This document shows, in pieces, positions 13,890-25,628 of a stretch of 64,000 nucleotides of DNA (the first letter of the stretch is position 1; every line of letters starts with the position of its first letter). Source of the DNA: an unidentified bacterial endosymbiont. Lineage in GTDB: Bacteria; Pseudomonadota; Gammaproteobacteria; Enterobacterales; Enterobacteriaceae. The notes beneath the pieces are model-generated. The model had not been told where the DNA came from. It did no database searches and saw only the letters and a program-made list of their open reading frames with translations. The position numbers and the translations under genes are program-made. Where the stretch lies: the NCBI RefSeq assembly GCF_918797525.1, contig NZ_OU963893.1, positions 62,001 to 126,000 of the forward strand, written 5' to 3'.

Positions 13890-14597
13890 ATGCCCTTAAG
13901 CGCACAACAGCTGGCAGCACAAAAAAACCTATCTTACGTGCTGGCAGAAAAGCTGGCTCAGCAGATCCTGATGGGTAGATATGTCCCGGGCAGCATCTTA
14001 CCGGGAGAAATGGAACTCGGTGAACAGTTTGGCGTTAGCCGCACTGCCGTTCGCGAAGCGGTAAAAACATTAACAGCAAAAGGAATGGTGCTGCCACGTC
14101 CCCGAATTGGTACGCGCGTAATGCCTCAGGCTAACTGGAATTTCCTCGATCAGGAACTCCTCTGCTGGTGGATGACCGAAGACAACTTCCATCAGGTTAT
14201 CGACCACTTCCTGGTGATGCGCAGTAGCCTTGAACCTCAGGCATGCCTGCTTGCTGCCACGCTTGGCACTGCAGAACAGAAAGCGCAGCTCAACACCTTG
14301 ATGGAAGAGATGGTGTTACTGAAAAAGCATTTCAACCGCGAACGCTGGATTGAGGTCGATATGGCCTGGCATGAGCACATCTATATGATGAGCGCCAATC
14401 CATTCCTTACCTCCTTTGCCTCTCTGTTCCATTCGGTGTACCACACTTACTTTACCTCTATTACTTATGATGAAGTGGTGAAGCTGGATCAGCACCAGGC
14501 GATTGTGGATGCTATCCAGGATAGCGACGGGCAGCGCGCCTTGAGTGCGTGCCAGGCATTGTTGGCCGCGCCTACCCACCAGCAGGTAACGCAATGA
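13890..14597 (+). CDS. yieP: GntR/FadR-type transcriptional regulator YieP
   Basis: 235 aa (230 in E. coli). The N-terminal winged helix-turn-helix is visible around residues 25-75 ([25 protein letters not shown]). It is followed by an all-helical FCD ligand-binding domain with the metal-binding His pattern ([26 protein letters not shown]). It overlaps hsrA by four bases (ATGA). Upstream is the rrn promoter region in divergent orientation; in E. coli the same gene flanks rrnC. Confidence 0.94.
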   Translation: MPLSAQQLAAQKNLSYVLAEKLAQQILMGRYVPGSILPGEMELGEQFGVSRTAVREAVKTLTAKGMVLPRPRIGTRVMPQANWNFLDQELLCWWMTEDNFHQVIDHFLVMRSSLEPQACLLAATLGTAEQKAQLNTLMEEMVLLKKHFNRERWIEVDMAWHEHIYMMSANPFLTSFASLFHSVYHTYFTSITYDEVVKLDQHQAIVDAIQDSDGQRALSACQALLAAPTHQQVTQ

Positions 14598-16027
14598 CCA
14601 AAAAAAATGCGCACAGCATGGCCGGATTGCCATGGATTGCAGCAATGGCGTTTTTTATGCAGGCACTGGATGCCACTATCCTGAATACCGCACTCCCCGC
14701 CATTGCGCAAAGCCTAAACCGCTCCCCGCTGGCGATGCAGTCCGCTATCATCAGTTATACCCTCACGGTGGCGATGCTAATCCCCGTCAGCGGCTGGCTG
14801 GCCGATCGCTTCGGTACGCGTAGAATATTTATGCTGGCGGTAACGCTTTTCACGCTTGGCTCATTGGCCTGTGCACTTTCTGCATCATTAACGGAGCTGG
14901 TCGCCTTCCGTGTACTTCAGGGGATCGGCGGGGCGATGATGATGCCCGTGGCGCGCCTGGCATTATTGCGAGCCTATCCTCGAAGCGAACTGCTCCCGGT
15001 CCTGAACTTCGTCACCATGCCAGGCCTGGTCGGCCCGATTCTTGGCCCGGTACTCGGCGGGGTGTTTGTAACCTGGGCCAGCTGGCACTGGATTTTCCTG
15101 ATCAATATTCCCATTGGCATAGCGGGGCTAGTTTACGCCCGTAAATATATGCCGAACTTCACCACGCCACGGCGCCGTTTCGACATGGGCGGTTTTTTGC
15201 TGTTTGGCCTGAGCCTGGTGCTGTTCTCCAGTGGTATGGAGTTATTCGGCGAGAAAATCGTGGCGACGTGGTTCGCGCTGTGCGTCATCTTTGGCGGTAT
15301 TTTACTGTTCCTTCTCTATATACGTCATGCGCGCCGCCATCCGACTCCGCTTATTTCTCTGTCCCTGTTTAATACTCGCACCTTCTCGGTCGGCGTGGCG
15401 GGCAATATCGCTTCGCGTCTGGGCACCGGCTGTGTCCCTTTCCTGATGCCGTTGATGCTGCAGGTAGGTTTCGGTTACCCGGCGTTGATTGCAGGCTGCT
15501 TGATGGCGCCCACGGCAATGGGCTCGATTCTGGCAAAATCGACGGTCACACAGGTCTTACGCTGGTTTGGCTATAGAAAGACGCTGGTTGGCGTGACGGT
15601 CTTTATTGGGCTGATGATTGCCCAGTTCTCCCTGCAATCCGCCGCATTACCCGTCTGGATGCTTATTCTGCCGCTGTTTGTGCTGGGCATGGCAATGTCG
15701 ACGCAGTTCACTTCCATGAATACCATCACTCTTGCGGACCTTACCGATGAAAATGCCAGTAGCGGCAACAGCGTGCTGGCGGTCACTCAACAGTTGTCGA
15801 TAAGCCTGGGCGTTGCCGTGAGTGCGGCGGTGCTGCGGTTTTATGAAGGATTCGACGGCACAAATACCGTTGAGCAGTTTCACTATACCTTTATGACGAT
15901 GGGCGCACTCACCGTGGTTTCGGCCCTGGTCTTTATGCTGTTAAAACCAAAAGATGGCCAAAACCTGATCAAGGAGCGCCATAAAGCAAAGGCTAAACCG
16001 ACCCCCGCTCCATCAAAACAGGAGTAA
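14594..16027 (+). CDS. hsrA: MFS transporter HsrA (YieO), DHA2 family
   Basis: A 477-aa inner-membrane protein of the 14-helix drug:H+ antiporter family (E. coli 475 aa). Motif A is visible as [11 protein letters not shown] and motif C as [13 protein letters not shown]. The C-terminal tail is basic and cytoplasmic. E. coli HsrA was linked to homocysteine resistance when overproduced; the true substrate is unclear. I use ATG 14594, where the conserved [15 protein letters not shown] follows closely; 14549 would add an extension not found in the family. The 3' end overlaps the convergent rbsR by 35 bp, as in E. coli. Confidence 0.93.
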   Translation: MTKKNAHSMAGLPWIAAMAFFMQALDATILNTALPAIAQSLNRSPLAMQSAIISYTLTVAMLIPVSGWLADRFGTRRIFMLAVTLFTLGSLACALSASLTELVAFRVLQGIGGAMMMPVARLALLRAYPRSELLPVLNFVTMPGLVGPILGPVLGGVFVTWASWHWIFLINIPIGIAGLVYARKYMPNFTTPRRRFDMGGFLLFGLSLVLFSSGMELFGEKIVATWFALCVIFGGILLFLLYIRHARRHPTPLISLSLFNTRTFSVGVAGNIASRLGTGCVPFLMPLMLQVGFGYPALIAGCLMAPTAMGSILAKSTVTQVLRWFGYRKTLVGVTVFIGLMIAQFSLQSAALPVWMLILPLFVLGMAMSTQFTSMNTITLADLTDENASSGNSVLAVTQQLSISLGVAVSAAVLRFYEGFDGTNTVEQFHYTFMTMGALTVVSALVFMLLKPKDGQNLIKERHKAKAKPTPAPSKQE

Positions 16028-16985
16028 GTTGCAGACGTTGCTGTTGCAGCGTGGGCTGCGCCATACGGTGGATCAGTACATCGATGGCCAGCTCACCCAA
16101 CTCATCTTTCGGCTGATGGACAGTCGTAAGCGGCGGCGTCATGTAGCGCGCCAGTTCGATATCATCATAGCCAATCACCGCCATATCCTCAGGAACGCGC
16201 AGTCCAGCCTGATATAACGCCTGATAAGCTCCAAATGCCATCGCATCGTTACCAATAAATACCGCCTGCGGACGCGGCTCTTGCGCCAGCAACGTCTGCA
16301 TCGCCTCGAAGCCGCCGCTAAATTCAAAATCGCCAGTAACACGATAGTTATCCGGAGCAGCGATCCCGGACCGGGCCATCGCACTGAGATAGCCTTCCAG
16401 GCGCAGACGCGCAGGTGTTTTATCCAACGGCCCGGTAATACAGGCGATGCGGGTATGGCCTTTATCAATCAGATGCTGAGTGGCCATATCACCCCCCAGC
16501 AGGGAGTTATCCTGAATCAGATCGCTGGTACCATCAAATGGCGCCCAGTCCATCATTACCGTAGGAATAGAGGGATAGCGCTGGATAATCTCTTTCGACG
16601 GCTGGTGCGTTTCAGTACACAACAACAGCAATCCGTCGACGCGCTTTTGCATCAGCGTTTCCAGGTTGCGATTCATCCGTTGCTCATCGCCTTCGGTGTT
16701 ACACAACACCAGGCTATAACCACGCTCGAAGCAGCTGCGCTCAACCCCGCGTACCAGTTCAGAATAAAAAGGGTTGGTACTGGCCGTAATCAGCATGCCG
16801 ATGGTGCGCGTCTGGTTGAGCTTGAGACTGCGCGCCAGCGCAGACGGCGCATAGTTGAGATCTTTAACTGCGGCTTCGACTTTTCCCCGAATCGCCTCGC
16901 TGACGAAGCGATCGTTATTGATGACGTGAGAGACGGTCGAAGTAGAAACACCCGCCATACGGGCGACATCTTTCATGGTGGCCAA
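15993..16985 (-). CDS. rbsR: Ribose operon repressor RbsR (LacI family)
   Basis: 330 aa, the E. coli length. The N-terminal LacI helix-turn-helix [20 protein letters not shown] is at residues 4-23, then a hinge and a periplasmic-binding-protein-like ribose domain. RbsR represses rbsDACBK and is released by ribose; in E. coli it also affects purine genes. It is the last gene of the operon, three bases after rbsK. The palindromic AGCGAAACGTTTCGCT upstream of rbsD is the expected operator. Confidence 0.96.
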   Translation of the reverse strand: MATMKDVARMAGVSTSTVSHVINNDRFVSEAIRGKVEAAVKDLNYAPSALARSLKLNQTRTIGMLITASTNPFYSELVRGVERSCFERGYSLVLCNTEGDEQRMNRNLETLMQKRVDGLLLLCTETHQPSKEIIQRYPSIPTVMMDWAPFDGTSDLIQDNSLLGGDMATQHLIDKGHTRIACITGPLDKTPARLRLEGYLSAMARSGIAAPDNYRVTGDFEFSGGFEAMQTLLAQEPRPQAVFIGNDAMAFGAYQALYQAGLRVPEDMAVIGYDDIELARYMTPPLTTVHQPKDELGELAIDVLIHRMAQPTLQQQRLQLTPVLMERGSV

Positions 16986-16988
16986 GCG

Positions 16989-17918
16989 TTACCCCTGCTG
17001 ACTTAGGAATTCATCTATCTCTTTACGCCATGGAACGGAAGGCTGAGCCCCTTTACGCGTAACCGCAATCGCGGCGGCGGCATGGGCAAAACGAATGGCG
17101 TTATCTATGCTTTCGCCTTCCAGCAATGCTGTCGCCAGCGCACCGTTGAAGGTATCCCCTGCTGCGATAGTATCAATCGCCTTAACTTTAAAGCCCGGCA
17201 CGCGACGGCCATCACCTTTTACGCTAATCCAGACGCCACGGCTGCCGAGGGTGATAATCACGGTGTCGATGCCTTTTTCATGCAGCGCTTTTGCCGCACG
17301 GGCCGCATCGTCGTCATTTTCAACGCGGATGCCCGTCAGTTTTTCAGCTTCGGTTTCGTTTGGCGTAATGATATCCACCAGCGCCAGCAGCTCGTCTGAT
17401 AATACACGGGCAGGCGCCGGATTAAGAACGACAGAGGTATGATTTTCATGGGCAATTTTCGCGGCAGCCAGCACGCTTTCCACCGGGGATTCCAGCTGCA
17501 TCAGCAGTGCTTGCGCGTTCGCTATGATGTCGCGCTGCGCTTCAACCCGCTCAGTCGTCAACGCTGCGTTAGCGCCAGCGTGAATACCGATCACATTCTC
17601 ACCTTCCGCATTGACGAAAATCAGCGCCACGCCGGTAGATTCGCCCGCCACCACGCTCACCGGGACAATATCGATATTATCGCAGGCCAGCTGTTTGCGT
17701 ACACGCTCACCGGTATCGTCATCACCCGTACAGGCGATAAATGCGATTTTCGCCCCGCTGCGTCCCGCAGCAACGGCCTGGTTTGCGCCCTTACCGCCGA
17801 ACGCCACCTGGTATTGATTGCCAGTGACGGTTTCGCCCGGTGCGGGGAATGAGTCAAGGTTGAGAATGTGATCGGCATTGATACTGCCAAGGACGACGAG
17901 GTTGCCTGCGGTTTTCAT
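16989..17918 (-). CDS. rbsK: Ribokinase
   Basis: 309 aa. It phosphorylates D-ribose to ribose 5-phosphate, feeding the pentose phosphate pathway. PfkB-family signatures are present: the N-terminal GGKGANQAVAAGRSG and the C-terminal DTIAAGDTFNGAL containing the catalytic Asp. I place the start at ATG 17918 because the E. coli protein begins at the same point (VVLGSINADHIL); ATG 17933 would add five residues, and neither has a strong ribosome site. Hairpins separate it from rbsB. Confidence 0.95.
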   Translation of the reverse strand: MKTAGNLVVLGSINADHILNLDSFPAPGETVTGNQYQVAFGGKGANQAVAAGRSGAKIAFIACTGDDDTGERVRKQLACDNIDIVPVSVVAGESTGVALIFVNAEGENVIGIHAGANAALTTERVEAQRDIIANAQALLMQLESPVESVLAAAKIAHENHTSVVLNPAPARVLSDELLALVDIITPNETEAEKLTGIRVENDDDAARAAKALHEKGIDTVIITLGSRGVWISVKGDGRRVPGFKVKAIDTIAAGDTFNGALATALLEGESIDNAIRFAHAAAAIAVTRKGAQPSVPWRKEIDEFLSQQG

Positions 17919-17935
17919 GTATGAGGTGTCCATCT

Positions 17936-18022
17936 GAGAGCGCCACCGGTGTTACCCGGTGGCGTATGCCACACTTTTCTTTTTTTAAGTGTCCCTCAGG
18001 CAGCCTGCGACTGCCTGAATCG
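17936..18022 (-). repeat. Stem-loops in the rbsB-rbsK intercistronic gap
   Basis: Two inverted repeats lie between the genes: CGCCACCGG/CCGGTGGCG (about 17941-17964) and AGGCAG/CTGCCT (about 17999-18017). There is no U run on the coding strand, so they probably stabilise upstream rbsB mRNA or attenuate rather than terminate. This is in keeping with the much higher need for the binding protein. Confidence 0.6.
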
Positions 18023-18026
18023 CCTT

Positions 18027-18917
18027 TTACTGCTTGATGACCAGTTTCAGGTCTACCGGATATTTAGCCTGAACTTTCTGGCCTTTCAGCACTTTATCCG
18101 CAGTCTGTACGCCAGTCGCGCCAATCTGCTCGGGCAACTGAGCGATGGTCGCAGCCAGTTTGCCATCATTTACCGCTTTTTCACCATCTGGCGTACCGTC
18201 AAATCCGACAACCATCACATCAGATTTACCTGCAGTCTGCAGGGCACGCAGCGCGCCCAGCGCCATTTCGTCGTTCTGGGCGAATACCGCCTGGACGTCC
18301 GGGTGTGCGGTGAGCAGGTTCTGCATCACGTTCAGGCCTTTAGTACGGTCGAAATCTGCCGGCTGGCTGGCCAGTACGTTAAATTTATGCGCAGCAACCG
18401 CCTGCTGGAAGCCTTCACCACGTTCACGGGCAGCGGAAGTCCCGGCAATGCCCTGCAGTTCGATAACTTTCGCGCCTTCACCCGCTTTCTTAGCGATATA
18501 GTCACCGGCAATTTTACCGCCCAGCACGTTATCAGACGCAATATGACTCACAACCTCGCCTTTCGTTGCCTGACGATCCAGGGTTATCACCGGAATTTTC
18601 GCCTGATTTGCCATCTTAACGGCATTACCCACTGCGTCTGAATCGGTTGGGTTGATCAGCAGGATTTTGGTGCCACGAACGGTTAAGTCCTGAACGTTAG
18701 CCAGCTCTTTAGCCGGGTTATTCTGTGAGTCCAGAACCACCAGGTTATAGCCCAGTTTGTCCGCTTCTTTCTGCGCGCCATCCTTCAGGGAGACGAAGAA
18801 CGGGTTGTTCAGCGTAGAGACCACCAACGCGATGGTGTCTTTAGCCATTGCGTTAGCACTCACGGTTGCGCTCAGCGCGACAGCAGAGACCAGGGTAGCC
18901 AGTTTTTTCATGTTCAT
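18027..18917 (-). CDS. rbsB: D-ribose-binding periplasmic protein RbsB
   Basis: 296 aa, nearly identical to E. coli RbsB. It has a Sec signal peptide (residues 1-25, cleavage after AMA before KDTIAL). The mature protein is a type I periplasmic binding protein that delivers ribose to RbsAC and to the Trg chemoreceptor. It lies between rbsC and rbsK in the operon. Confidence 0.97.
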   Translation of the reverse strand: MNMKKLATLVSAVALSATVSANAMAKDTIALVVSTLNNPFFVSLKDGAQKEADKLGYNLVVLDSQNNPAKELANVQDLTVRGTKILLINPTDSDAVGNAVKMANQAKIPVITLDRQATKGEVVSHIASDNVLGGKIAGDYIAKKAGEGAKVIELQGIAGTSAARERGEGFQQAVAAHKFNVLASQPADFDRTKGLNVMQNLLTAHPDVQAVFAQNDEMALGALRALQTAGKSDVMVVGFDGTPDGEKAVNDGKLAATIAQLPEQIGATGVQTADKVLKGQKVQAKYPVDLKLVIKQ

Positions 18918-18944
18918 ATCTAAGATGTCCTGTAGTGTCGTCAG

Positions 18945-19910
18945 TTACTGTTTTTTGTTGTCTACCAGTACCGCCAGCAAAATCACCACTGCCTTAACGA
19001 TCATCTGGTAATAGGAGGAAACACCTAATAAATTCAAACCATTATTCAGGAAACCGAGGATTAATGCGCCGATCAACGTCCCAACAATGCGACCCTTACC
19101 GCCCGCAAGACTCGTCCCCCCCAGCACCACCGCCGCAATGGCATCCAGCTCATACCCCGTACCCGCTGTCGGCTGCGCAGAAGAGAGGCGCGCCACTTCG
19201 ATGATCCCCGCCAGGGACGCCAGCAGACCGCACAGGGAGTAAACGATAATTTTGACTTTATTAACGCTGATCCCCGAGAGTCGTGTAGCCGCTTCGTTAC
19301 CGCCCAGCGCATAAATATAACGGCCAAGACGAGTGTGATGCAGCATGTACCAGGCCGCCAGGAAGACGATAGCCATGATCCAGACCGGCGTCGGGATCCC
19401 CAGCGGGCGACCAATACCGAACCAGCCAAACAGATCGGCGTTATCGGTAAAGCCGGTGTTGACAGGGCTACCGTTGGTGTAAACCATGGTCACACCACGC
19501 AGGAGCAGCATCATCACCAGCGTAGCGATAAACGCCTGAACGCGCCCTTTAGCCACAATGACCCCGGTAACGGCGCCAATCGCTGCGCCAGCCGCCAGTG
19601 CAGCGGCAACCGCCACCAGCGCATTCACCTCAATCCCTACAATTGAAGCGGCTATCGCACCGGTGAGCGCCAGCAGGGAACCGACGGACAGATCGATCCC
19701 CGACGTCAAAATCACCAGCGTCATCCCCACCGCCATAATGGCGTTCACGGAAGTTTGCTGAAGAATGTTAAACAGGTTGTTAACGGTAAAAAAGTTCGGG
19801 CTCATGGTGGACACGATCGCGATCAGCACCAGCAGGGCAATCAGCGATTTTTGTTCCAGCAGCCATGCCCTGGTGAAATAACGGCGACCAGAAACAGCCT
19901 GGGTAGTCAT
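18945..19910 (-). CDS. rbsC: Ribose ABC transporter permease RbsC
   Basis: 321 aa, an inner-membrane permease of the sugar BPD_transp_2 family with about ten hydrophobic segments. The conserved cytoplasmic loop around GGNEAATRLSGI, which contacts RbsA, is visible. It starts four bases after the rbsA stop, which implies coupled translation. Confidence 0.96.
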   Translation of the reverse strand: MTTQAVSGRRYFTRAWLLEQKSLIALLVLIAIVSTMSPNFFTVNNLFNILQQTSVNAIMAVGMTLVILTSGIDLSVGSLLALTGAIAASIVGIEVNALVAVAAALAAGAAIGAVTGVIVAKGRVQAFIATLVMMLLLRGVTMVYTNGSPVNTGFTDNADLFGWFGIGRPLGIPTPVWIMAIVFLAAWYMLHHTRLGRYIYALGGNEAATRLSGISVNKVKIIVYSLCGLLASLAGIIEVARLSSAQPTAGTGYELDAIAAVVLGGTSLAGGKGRIVGTLIGALILGFLNNGLNLLGVSSYYQMIVKAVVILLAVLVDNKKQ

Positions 19911-19914
19911 CTTC

Positions 19915-21420
19915 TTACTCCTGATTCACGCGATTAAGCTTGCCTACAGCGGCAGCCATCAGAACTTCCTGGGTGGCCTGCTCGCGAGTGAATTCACCGC
20001 CGAGATGCCCTTCATGCATGACGATAATACGATCGCTCATGCCTAGTACTTCTGGCATCTCGGAAGAGACCAGAATAATGCTCAGCCCGTCGGCCTTAAA
20101 CTGGTTAATCAGCTGATAAATCTCTTTCTTCGCGCCGACGTCTACGCCGCGCGTGGGTTCATCAAGGATCAACACTTTCGGACGCGTCATTAAACCGCGA
20201 GCTATAGCCACTTTCTGCTGATTACCACCGGACAACAGGCCAATCGCCTGCTCCATCGACGGCGTCTTGACGTTAAAGAGACGGATAAAATCGCTGACCG
20301 CCTGCTGTTCATCTTTGTGCTTCAGGCTCCCGCCGCTGTGGCTGAAATAGCGCAGCGCGGTAAGCGACATATTCTCTTTTACCGACATGCCCAGCACTAA
20401 GCCATCGCGTTTGCGATCTTCAGAGATATAGACGATGCCATTTGCCAGGCCATCCTGCGGAGAGCGCGTAACCACTTCATGGCCGTCGAGCGTGACGTAG
20501 CCGCTGGTACGCACCAGTGCGCCATAGAGCACTTTCATCAGTTCGGTACGGCCAGCACCCATCAGGCCCGCTACGCCGAGGATTTCTCCCTGGCGCAGGG
20601 TAAAGCTCACGTCGTTCACGCCCGGACCGCAGAGGTTATTCACCTTCAGGCGGATCTCACCGGGTGCTTTATCCAGATGCGGATACTGATCTTCGAGCTT
20701 ACGCCCCACCATCATTTCTATCAGCGAATCTTCGGTCAGCGTAACCACTTCACGTTCGGCAATAAACTGCCCGTCGCGGAAGACGGTTACGTCGTCGCAG
20801 ATTTCAAAAATCTCTTTCATGCGGTGAGAAATATAGACAATCCCGCGCCCCTGCGATTTCAACTCGCGGATGACGCGGAACAGGGATTCGGTTTCAGTAT
20901 CGGTCAGGGCGTCGGTCGGTTCATCCATAATGATGACCTTTGACTCAAAGCTCAGCACCTTCGCGATTTCCACCATCTGCTGATCGCCAATGGAGAGGTC
21001 GCCCACCAGGCGGTCGCTCTTAAAGCGCAGGTTCAGCTTAGCCAGCAGCTTGTCTGCTTCGGCATACATGGTTTTCCAGTCGATTTTGCCAAAGCGATTG
21101 ACGAACTCACGCCCGAGGAAAATGTTCTCCGCAATCGTCAGCTGCGGGATCAGGTTCAGCTCCTGGTGGATAATGCCAATACCCGCCTCCTGAGAGGATT
21201 TTGGGCCACTGAAGGTAGTCTCTTTACCCAACCACACCAGTGAACCGGCATCACGTTGATAGATCCCGGTCAGCACTTTCATCATGGTGGATTTGCCGGC
21301 GCCGTTTTCACCCACTAGCGCCATGACGCGTCCGGCATAAACGTTCAGCGCCGCACCGCAGAGAGCTTTCACGCCCGGGAACGCTTTATCGATCCCTTTT
21401 AGTTGCAGTAATGCGTCCAT
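19915..21420 (-). CDS. rbsA: Ribose ABC transporter ATP-binding protein RbsA
   Basis: 501 aa with two fused ABC ATPase domains. The N-terminal domain has Walker [10 protein letters not shown] and signature LSIGDQQ; the C-terminal one has the degenerate Walker [10 protein letters not shown] and signature LSGGNQQ. The degenerate second site is normal for this family. I place the start at ATG 21420, which gives the family N-terminus ([14 protein letters not shown]); the longer frame to 21465 runs into the rbsD coding end. It follows rbsD by seven bases. Confidence 0.96.
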   Translation of the reverse strand: MDALLQLKGIDKAFPGVKALCGAALNVYAGRVMALVGENGAGKSTMMKVLTGIYQRDAGSLVWLGKETTFSGPKSSQEAGIGIIHQELNLIPQLTIAENIFLGREFVNRFGKIDWKTMYAEADKLLAKLNLRFKSDRLVGDLSIGDQQMVEIAKVLSFESKVIIMDEPTDALTDTETESLFRVIRELKSQGRGIVYISHRMKEIFEICDDVTVFRDGQFIAEREVVTLTEDSLIEMMVGRKLEDQYPHLDKAPGEIRLKVNNLCGPGVNDVSFTLRQGEILGVAGLMGAGRTELMKVLYGALVRTSGYVTLDGHEVVTRSPQDGLANGIVYISEDRKRDGLVLGMSVKENMSLTALRYFSHSGGSLKHKDEQQAVSDFIRLFNVKTPSMEQAIGLLSGGNQQKVAIARGLMTRPKVLILDEPTRGVDVGAKKEIYQLINQFKADGLSIILVSSEMPEVLGMSDRIIVMHEGHLGGEFTREQATQEVLMAAAVGKLNRVNQE

Positions 21421-21427
21421 GATGGCC

Positions 21428-21847
21428 TCAGAAGGTGACGCCAGCACAGAGAATGATATTCGCATACGGGGAACACTCCCCGCTGCGAATCACCGCCTGA
21501 CTGTCTGCGGTTTGTTGTTTGAACTGCTCGTGTGTTGTGTAACGAATTTCGATGGTGTTTCCCTGGTGCTGTTGCAGTTGCTCAATATGACCGAGCAACG
21601 TTTCGTGGAGCTGCGGATTATGTTGTTTGATTTCCGTTGCGAGAATGACCGCCTCAATCTGCATCTCTGCCGTCACGACGTCCAGTACCTGCATAAACGA
21701 AGGAACGCCCTGCGTTAACGCCATATCAATACGGGTTGTGCTGTGCGGAACCGGTAAGCCTGCATCGCAAACCACCAGCGTATCAGTATGCCCAAGACGG
21801 GAAATAACCGATGAGATTTCTGAGTTGAGTACCGTGCCTTTCTTCAT
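21428..21847 (-). CDS. rbsD: D-ribose pyranase RbsD
   Basis: 139 aa. It interconverts beta-pyranose and beta-furanose forms of ribose so that RbsK can use the sugar. The start at ATG 21847 ([12 protein letters not shown]) matches E. coli; the frame is open further upstream but crosses the operator region. The conserved [14 protein letters not shown] with the catalytic His and the C-terminal [17 protein letters not shown] are present. It is the first gene of the operon. Confidence 0.97.
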   Translation of the reverse strand: MKKGTVLNSEISSVISRLGHTDTLVVCDAGLPVPHSTTRIDMALTQGVPSFMQVLDVVTAEMQIEAVILATEIKQHNPQLHETLLGHIEQLQQHQGNTIEIRYTTHEQFKQQTADSQAVIRSGECSPYANIILCAGVTF

Positions 21848-21862
21848 TATTTTTGCTCCACT

Positions 21863-21878
21863 AGCGAAACGTTTCGCT
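21863..21878. promoter_or_regulatory. RbsR operator O1
   Basis: A perfect 16-bp palindrome AGCGAAACGTTTCGCT, the LacI-family operator type with a central CG, 16 bp upstream of the rbsD start codon. RbsR is encoded in the same operon. Confidence 0.85.
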
Positions 21879-21943
21879 GGCATCAGTTTTATCTCAAGAG
21901 TGTTCAGAAAACCATCATGACGTAACAGATTTGTGATCAACGT

Positions 21944-21955
21944 CGAAACGTTTCG
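21944..21955. promoter_or_regulatory. Second RbsR operator-like palindrome
   Basis: The core CGAAACGTTTCG recurs here and the right flank continues CGCT-like. The two palindrome centres are about 79 bp apart. A TTTGTGATCAA stretch beside it (about 21930-21940) may be part of a CRP site. Confidence 0.7.
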
Positions 21956-21988
21956 CTAAGTGAAATGAGGCAAGAAAATGCACTTTAT

Positions 21989-22014
21989 GCCCCCTCTCCC
22001 GGCGGGAGAGGGGG
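21989..22014. repeat. Palindromic hairpin downstream of kup
   Basis: CCCCTCTCCC and GGGAGAGGGG form a perfect GC-rich stem between kup and the rbs control region. No clear U run follows on the kup strand. It may act as an mRNA-stabilising hairpin or belong to a dispersed repeat. Confidence 0.6.
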
Positions 22015-22040
22015 ATGGGGGCATCAGCCCGTAGAGGAGA

Positions 22041-23909
22041 TTAAATCTCGACCTGCGTTCCCAGTTCAATCACGCGGTTAGGCGGGATCTCAAACTGATC
22101 GGGCGCGCGCAGGGCATTACGTTGCAGAATAAGATACAGCTTGCCGCGCAAACGCAGGTACCACGGACGCTTGCCGATAATCAGCGACTCATGGGACATA
22201 AAGAACGAGGTTTCCATCATCCGGCAGCTTAAGCCTTCCAGACCACAGCGGTGGAACACCTCTTCCACGTTAGGCGTTTCGCGCCAGCCATAGCTTGCTA
22301 CCACGCGCCAGAAGGTCGGCGACAATTGCTCTATCTGCACGCGACGCACGTTATGCACATACGGCGCATCTTCAGTACGCAGGGTAAGCAGAATAACGCG
22401 CTCGTGCAGTACCTTGTTGTGCTTAAGGTTATGCATCAGCGCAAACGGGATCACCTTCAGCGCGCGTGACATATACACCGCGGTCCCTGGCACACGTACC
22501 GGCGGAGATTTCTCCAGCGAAGCAATCATCGCCTCCAGGGAGTTACCGTGCTCATGCATACGACGCAGCAGGCGGAAGCGCTCGCTTTTCCACGTTGTCA
22601 TCACAATGAACATGACCAGGCCCAGCGTCAGCGGCAGCCAGCCACCGGAGACAATTTTGTCGAGGTTAGCAGAGAACAACGGAATGTCGATGCACAGGAA
22701 ACCCACCAGAATCATCCCCACGAGGAACTTATTCCAGTGCCAGTTACGGTACGCCACCGTGGTGGAGAGAATTGAGGTCAACACCATCGTACCGGTCACA
22801 GCGATACCGTATGCCGCGGCCAGATTGCTGGAGTGTTCGAAGCTGACGATAACAATAACGACCGCAACATAGAGCAGCCAGTTAATGAAAGGAATGTAGA
22901 TCTGTCCTGACTCCATCTCTGACGTATGGATGATGCGCATTGGCGAGAGGTAGCCAAGACGTACCGCCTGGCGCGTCAACGAGAATACCCCCGAAATCAC
23001 CGCCTGGGAGGCAATTACCGTCGCCAGGGTAGCGAGGATCAGCATAGGCACCAGCGCCCAATCCGGCGCCAGCAGGAAGAACGGGTTCTTAATGGCTTCT
23101 GGATGTTTGAGAAGTAACGCGCCCTGGCCGAAGTAGTTCAGCACCAGCGACGGCAGCACGACGGTAAACCATGCCACGCGAATAGGCAGCTTCCCGAAGT
23201 GCCCCATATCCGCATACAGCGCTTCAACACCGGTAATAGAGAGCACCACCGCACCGAGCGCGACGAAAGAAACCACTTTATATTCAAGGAAGAAACGCAC
23301 CGCCCAGTACGGATTCAGGGCGTGCAGCACGTCAGGGTTAGCAATGATGCTGCGTAAACCGAGAGCGGCGAGGATCAGGAACCAGGCCAGCATAATCGGC
23401 GCAAACAGTTTCCCCACCAGCCCAGTACCGTGCTTCTGGATAACAAACAGCAGCGTCAGAACAATAATGGCCAGCGGCACAACCCAGGTATCAAGATGTG
23501 GTGCGATAATCTCAAGCCCCTCTATCGCAGAGAGCACCGAGATAGCGGGCGTAATAACCACTTCCCCATAAAAGAAACTGCCACCAATCAGGCCAATGAT
23601 GACCAAAAATGACGTCATTCTGGCGGACGTATTGCGCCCGGCAAGGGACATGAGGGTCAGGATCCCGCCTTCTCCCGCGTTATCTGCCCGCATGACGAAG
23701 GAGAGATATTTAACAGAAACTACCAGGATCAACAGCCAGAAGATCAGCGACAAGAAGCCAAAAACGGCTTCACGCTCTACACCAAATCCAAACTGACCGG
23801 ACAAACATTCACGAAGCGTATAAAGCGGGCTGGTGCCGATATCACCGTAGACAACCCCGATAGCCGCAAGCGTTATAGCGGGTAATGATTGCTTTTTATC
23901 AGTGCTCAT
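22041..23909 (-). CDS. kup: Low-affinity potassium transporter Kup
   Basis: 622 aa, exactly the E. coli length. It is an H+/K+ symporter of the KUP/HAK family, with about twelve hydrophobic segments in the first 440 residues and a cytoplasmic C-terminal domain. The conserved [14 protein letters not shown] near the N-terminus is diagnostic. It is single-gene and divergent from ravA, with 222 bp between the starts. Confidence 0.97.
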   Translation of the reverse strand: MSTDKKQSLPAITLAAIGVVYGDIGTSPLYTLRECLSGQFGFGVEREAVFGFLSLIFWLLILVVSVKYLSFVMRADNAGEGGILTLMSLAGRNTSARMTSFLVIIGLIGGSFFYGEVVITPAISVLSAIEGLEIIAPHLDTWVVPLAIIVLTLLFVIQKHGTGLVGKLFAPIMLAWFLILAALGLRSIIANPDVLHALNPYWAVRFFLEYKVVSFVALGAVVLSITGVEALYADMGHFGKLPIRVAWFTVVLPSLVLNYFGQGALLLKHPEAIKNPFFLLAPDWALVPMLILATLATVIASQAVISGVFSLTRQAVRLGYLSPMRIIHTSEMESGQIYIPFINWLLYVAVVIVIVSFEHSSNLAAAYGIAVTGTMVLTSILSTTVAYRNWHWNKFLVGMILVGFLCIDIPLFSANLDKIVSGGWLPLTLGLVMFIVMTTWKSERFRLLRRMHEHGNSLEAMIASLEKSPPVRVPGTAVYMSRALKVIPFALMHNLKHNKVLHERVILLTLRTEDAPYVHNVRRVQIEQLSPTFWRVVASYGWRETPNVEEVFHRCGLEGLSCRMMETSFFMSHESLIIGKRPWYLRLRGKLYLILQRNALRAPDQFEIPPNRVIELGTQVEI

Positions 23910-24131
23910 AGACTAGTCTTTTCGTTTATATAACAAATGTGTGCTTAGTCCCTTGGCCCACAAAAAGCGCACAGTATGCACGATTCAATGCAAAATCGTA
24001 CCCCTAATTGCAACCGCTTTAATGTAGCGCAAAGAAAATAGCGCCGCACTTCAGTCTATTACCAGCCCTCACTGAAACGTCTATACTCGCTTCAATTGGC
24101 CGCTACGACGCCGAAAGGATGCAAAACTATT

Positions 24132-25628
24132 ATGGCTCACTCACATTTATTAGCAGAAAGAATTTCCCGCCTTAGCAGCGCGCTGGAAAAAGGCCTCTAC
24201 GAGCGAAGCCACGCCATTCGTCTCTGTTTACTGGCGGCGCTGAGCGGTGAAAGCGTGTTTCTGCTTGGCCCACCGGGTATTGCGAAAAGCCTGATTGCCC
24301 GCAGGCTGAAGTTTGCTTTCCAGAAGGCGCGCGCCTTCGAATATCTGATGACCCGTTTCTCCACGCCCGAAGAGGTGTTCGGCCCGCTCTCAATTCAGGC
24401 CCTAAAAGATGAAGGGCGCTATGAGCGATTAACGGCAGGATATCTTCCGGAAGCGGAGATTGTTTTTCTTGATGAGATTTGGAAAGCCGGCCCGGCCATT
24501 CTGAACACGCTGCTTACCGCAATCAACGAACGTCGGTTCCGTAACGGCGCCAGTGAAGAGAGAATCCCCATGCGCCTGCTGGTGGCCGCGTCAAACGAAC
24601 TGCCTGAAGCCGACAGTAGTCTGGAAGCGTTGTACGACCGCATGTTGATTCGCCTGTGGCTGGATAAAGTGCAGGATAAATCAAACTTCCGCGCCATGCT
24701 GGTAAGCCAGCAGGATGAAAATGAAAACCCGGTCTCCGCCTCGCTGCAGGTGACGGATGAGGAGTACAACCAGTGGCAACAGGACATCAATAAAATCACA
24801 TTGCCTGACGCGGTTTTCGAACTGATTTTCATGCTGCGTCAACAGCTTGATGTACTGCCTTCAGCGCCCTATGTCTCTGACCGGCGTTGGAAAAAGGCGA
24901 TCCGCCTGCTGCAGGCCAGCGCCCTGTTCAGCGGCCGTGATGCCGTTGCGCCCATCGATCTTATCCTGCTGAAAGATTGCCTCTGGCATGACGCCGAAGG
25001 CATGAATATGCTGCAGCAACAGCTGGATATATTGATGACCGGGCACGCCTGGGGCCAACAGTCGATGCTTAACCAGCTTGGGGCGATTGCCCAACGGCGC
25101 ATTCAACTGCAGCAGCAGCAAAGTGATAAAACGGCGCTGAAGGTTAACCGTCTGGGCGGTATGTTTGCCCGCAAGCCGCACTATGAGTTGCCGTCCGGGC
25201 TGAACAGCCCAACCCTTACGCTTCTGCTTCAGCAGCCGCTCAAACTGCACGATATGCAGGTGGTCCACATTACGATTGAGCATGAGGCGCTGGCCCAGTG
25301 GCTTGATAAGAGCGGTGAGATCCGCGGCAAGTTCAACGGCATCGGTTTTGCTCAGCCGCTAAATATGGAAGTCGATAGCAGTCTGCATCTGGTGATCCGC
25401 GATGTCAGCCTGCAGGGATCCCGTCTTGCTCTGCCGGGAGCGGCTACTGACAGCGTGCCGGAAGAGATTAAGCAGCAGCTTGAAGCGCTGGATACCGAAT
25501 GGCATCAGCAACACACGCGCTTCAGCGACCAGCAAAAATGTCTCTTTATTCACAGCGACTGGTTAGGCCGCATCGAAGCCAGCCTGCAGGATGTGAGCGC
25601 GCAGATTAAACAGGCTCGTCAATGCTAA
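24132..25628 (+). CDS. ravA: MoxR-family AAA+ ATPase RavA
   Basis: 498 aa. A hexameric ATPase that binds lysine decarboxylase LdcI and works with ViaA, reported to affect respiratory complexes and aminoglycoside sensitivity. Walker A GPPGIAKS is at residues 46-53, Walker B is IVFLDEIW, and the sensor region is [21 protein letters not shown] use ATG 24132 (E. coli start; AAAGGA upstream) rather than 24096. It overlaps viaA by seven bases. Confidence 0.96.
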   Translation: MAHSHLLAERISRLSSALEKGLYERSHAIRLCLLAALSGESVFLLGPPGIAKSLIARRLKFAFQKARAFEYLMTRFSTPEEVFGPLSIQALKDEGRYERLTAGYLPEAEIVFLDEIWKAGPAILNTLLTAINERRFRNGASEERIPMRLLVAASNELPEADSSLEALYDRMLIRLWLDKVQDKSNFRAMLVSQQDENENPVSASLQVTDEEYNQWQQDINKITLPDAVFELIFMLRQQLDVLPSAPYVSDRRWKKAIRLLQASALFSGRDAVAPIDLILLKDCLWHDAEGMNMLQQQLDILMTGHAWGQQSMLNQLGAIAQRRIQLQQQQSDKTALKVNRLGGMFARKPHYELPSGLNSPTLTLLLQQPLKLHDMQVVHITIEHEALAQWLDKSGEIRGKFNGIGFAQPLNMEVDSSLHLVIRDVSLQGSRLALPGAATDSVPEEIKQQLEALDTEWHQQHTRFSDQQKCLFIHSDWLGRIEASLQDVSAQIKQARQC

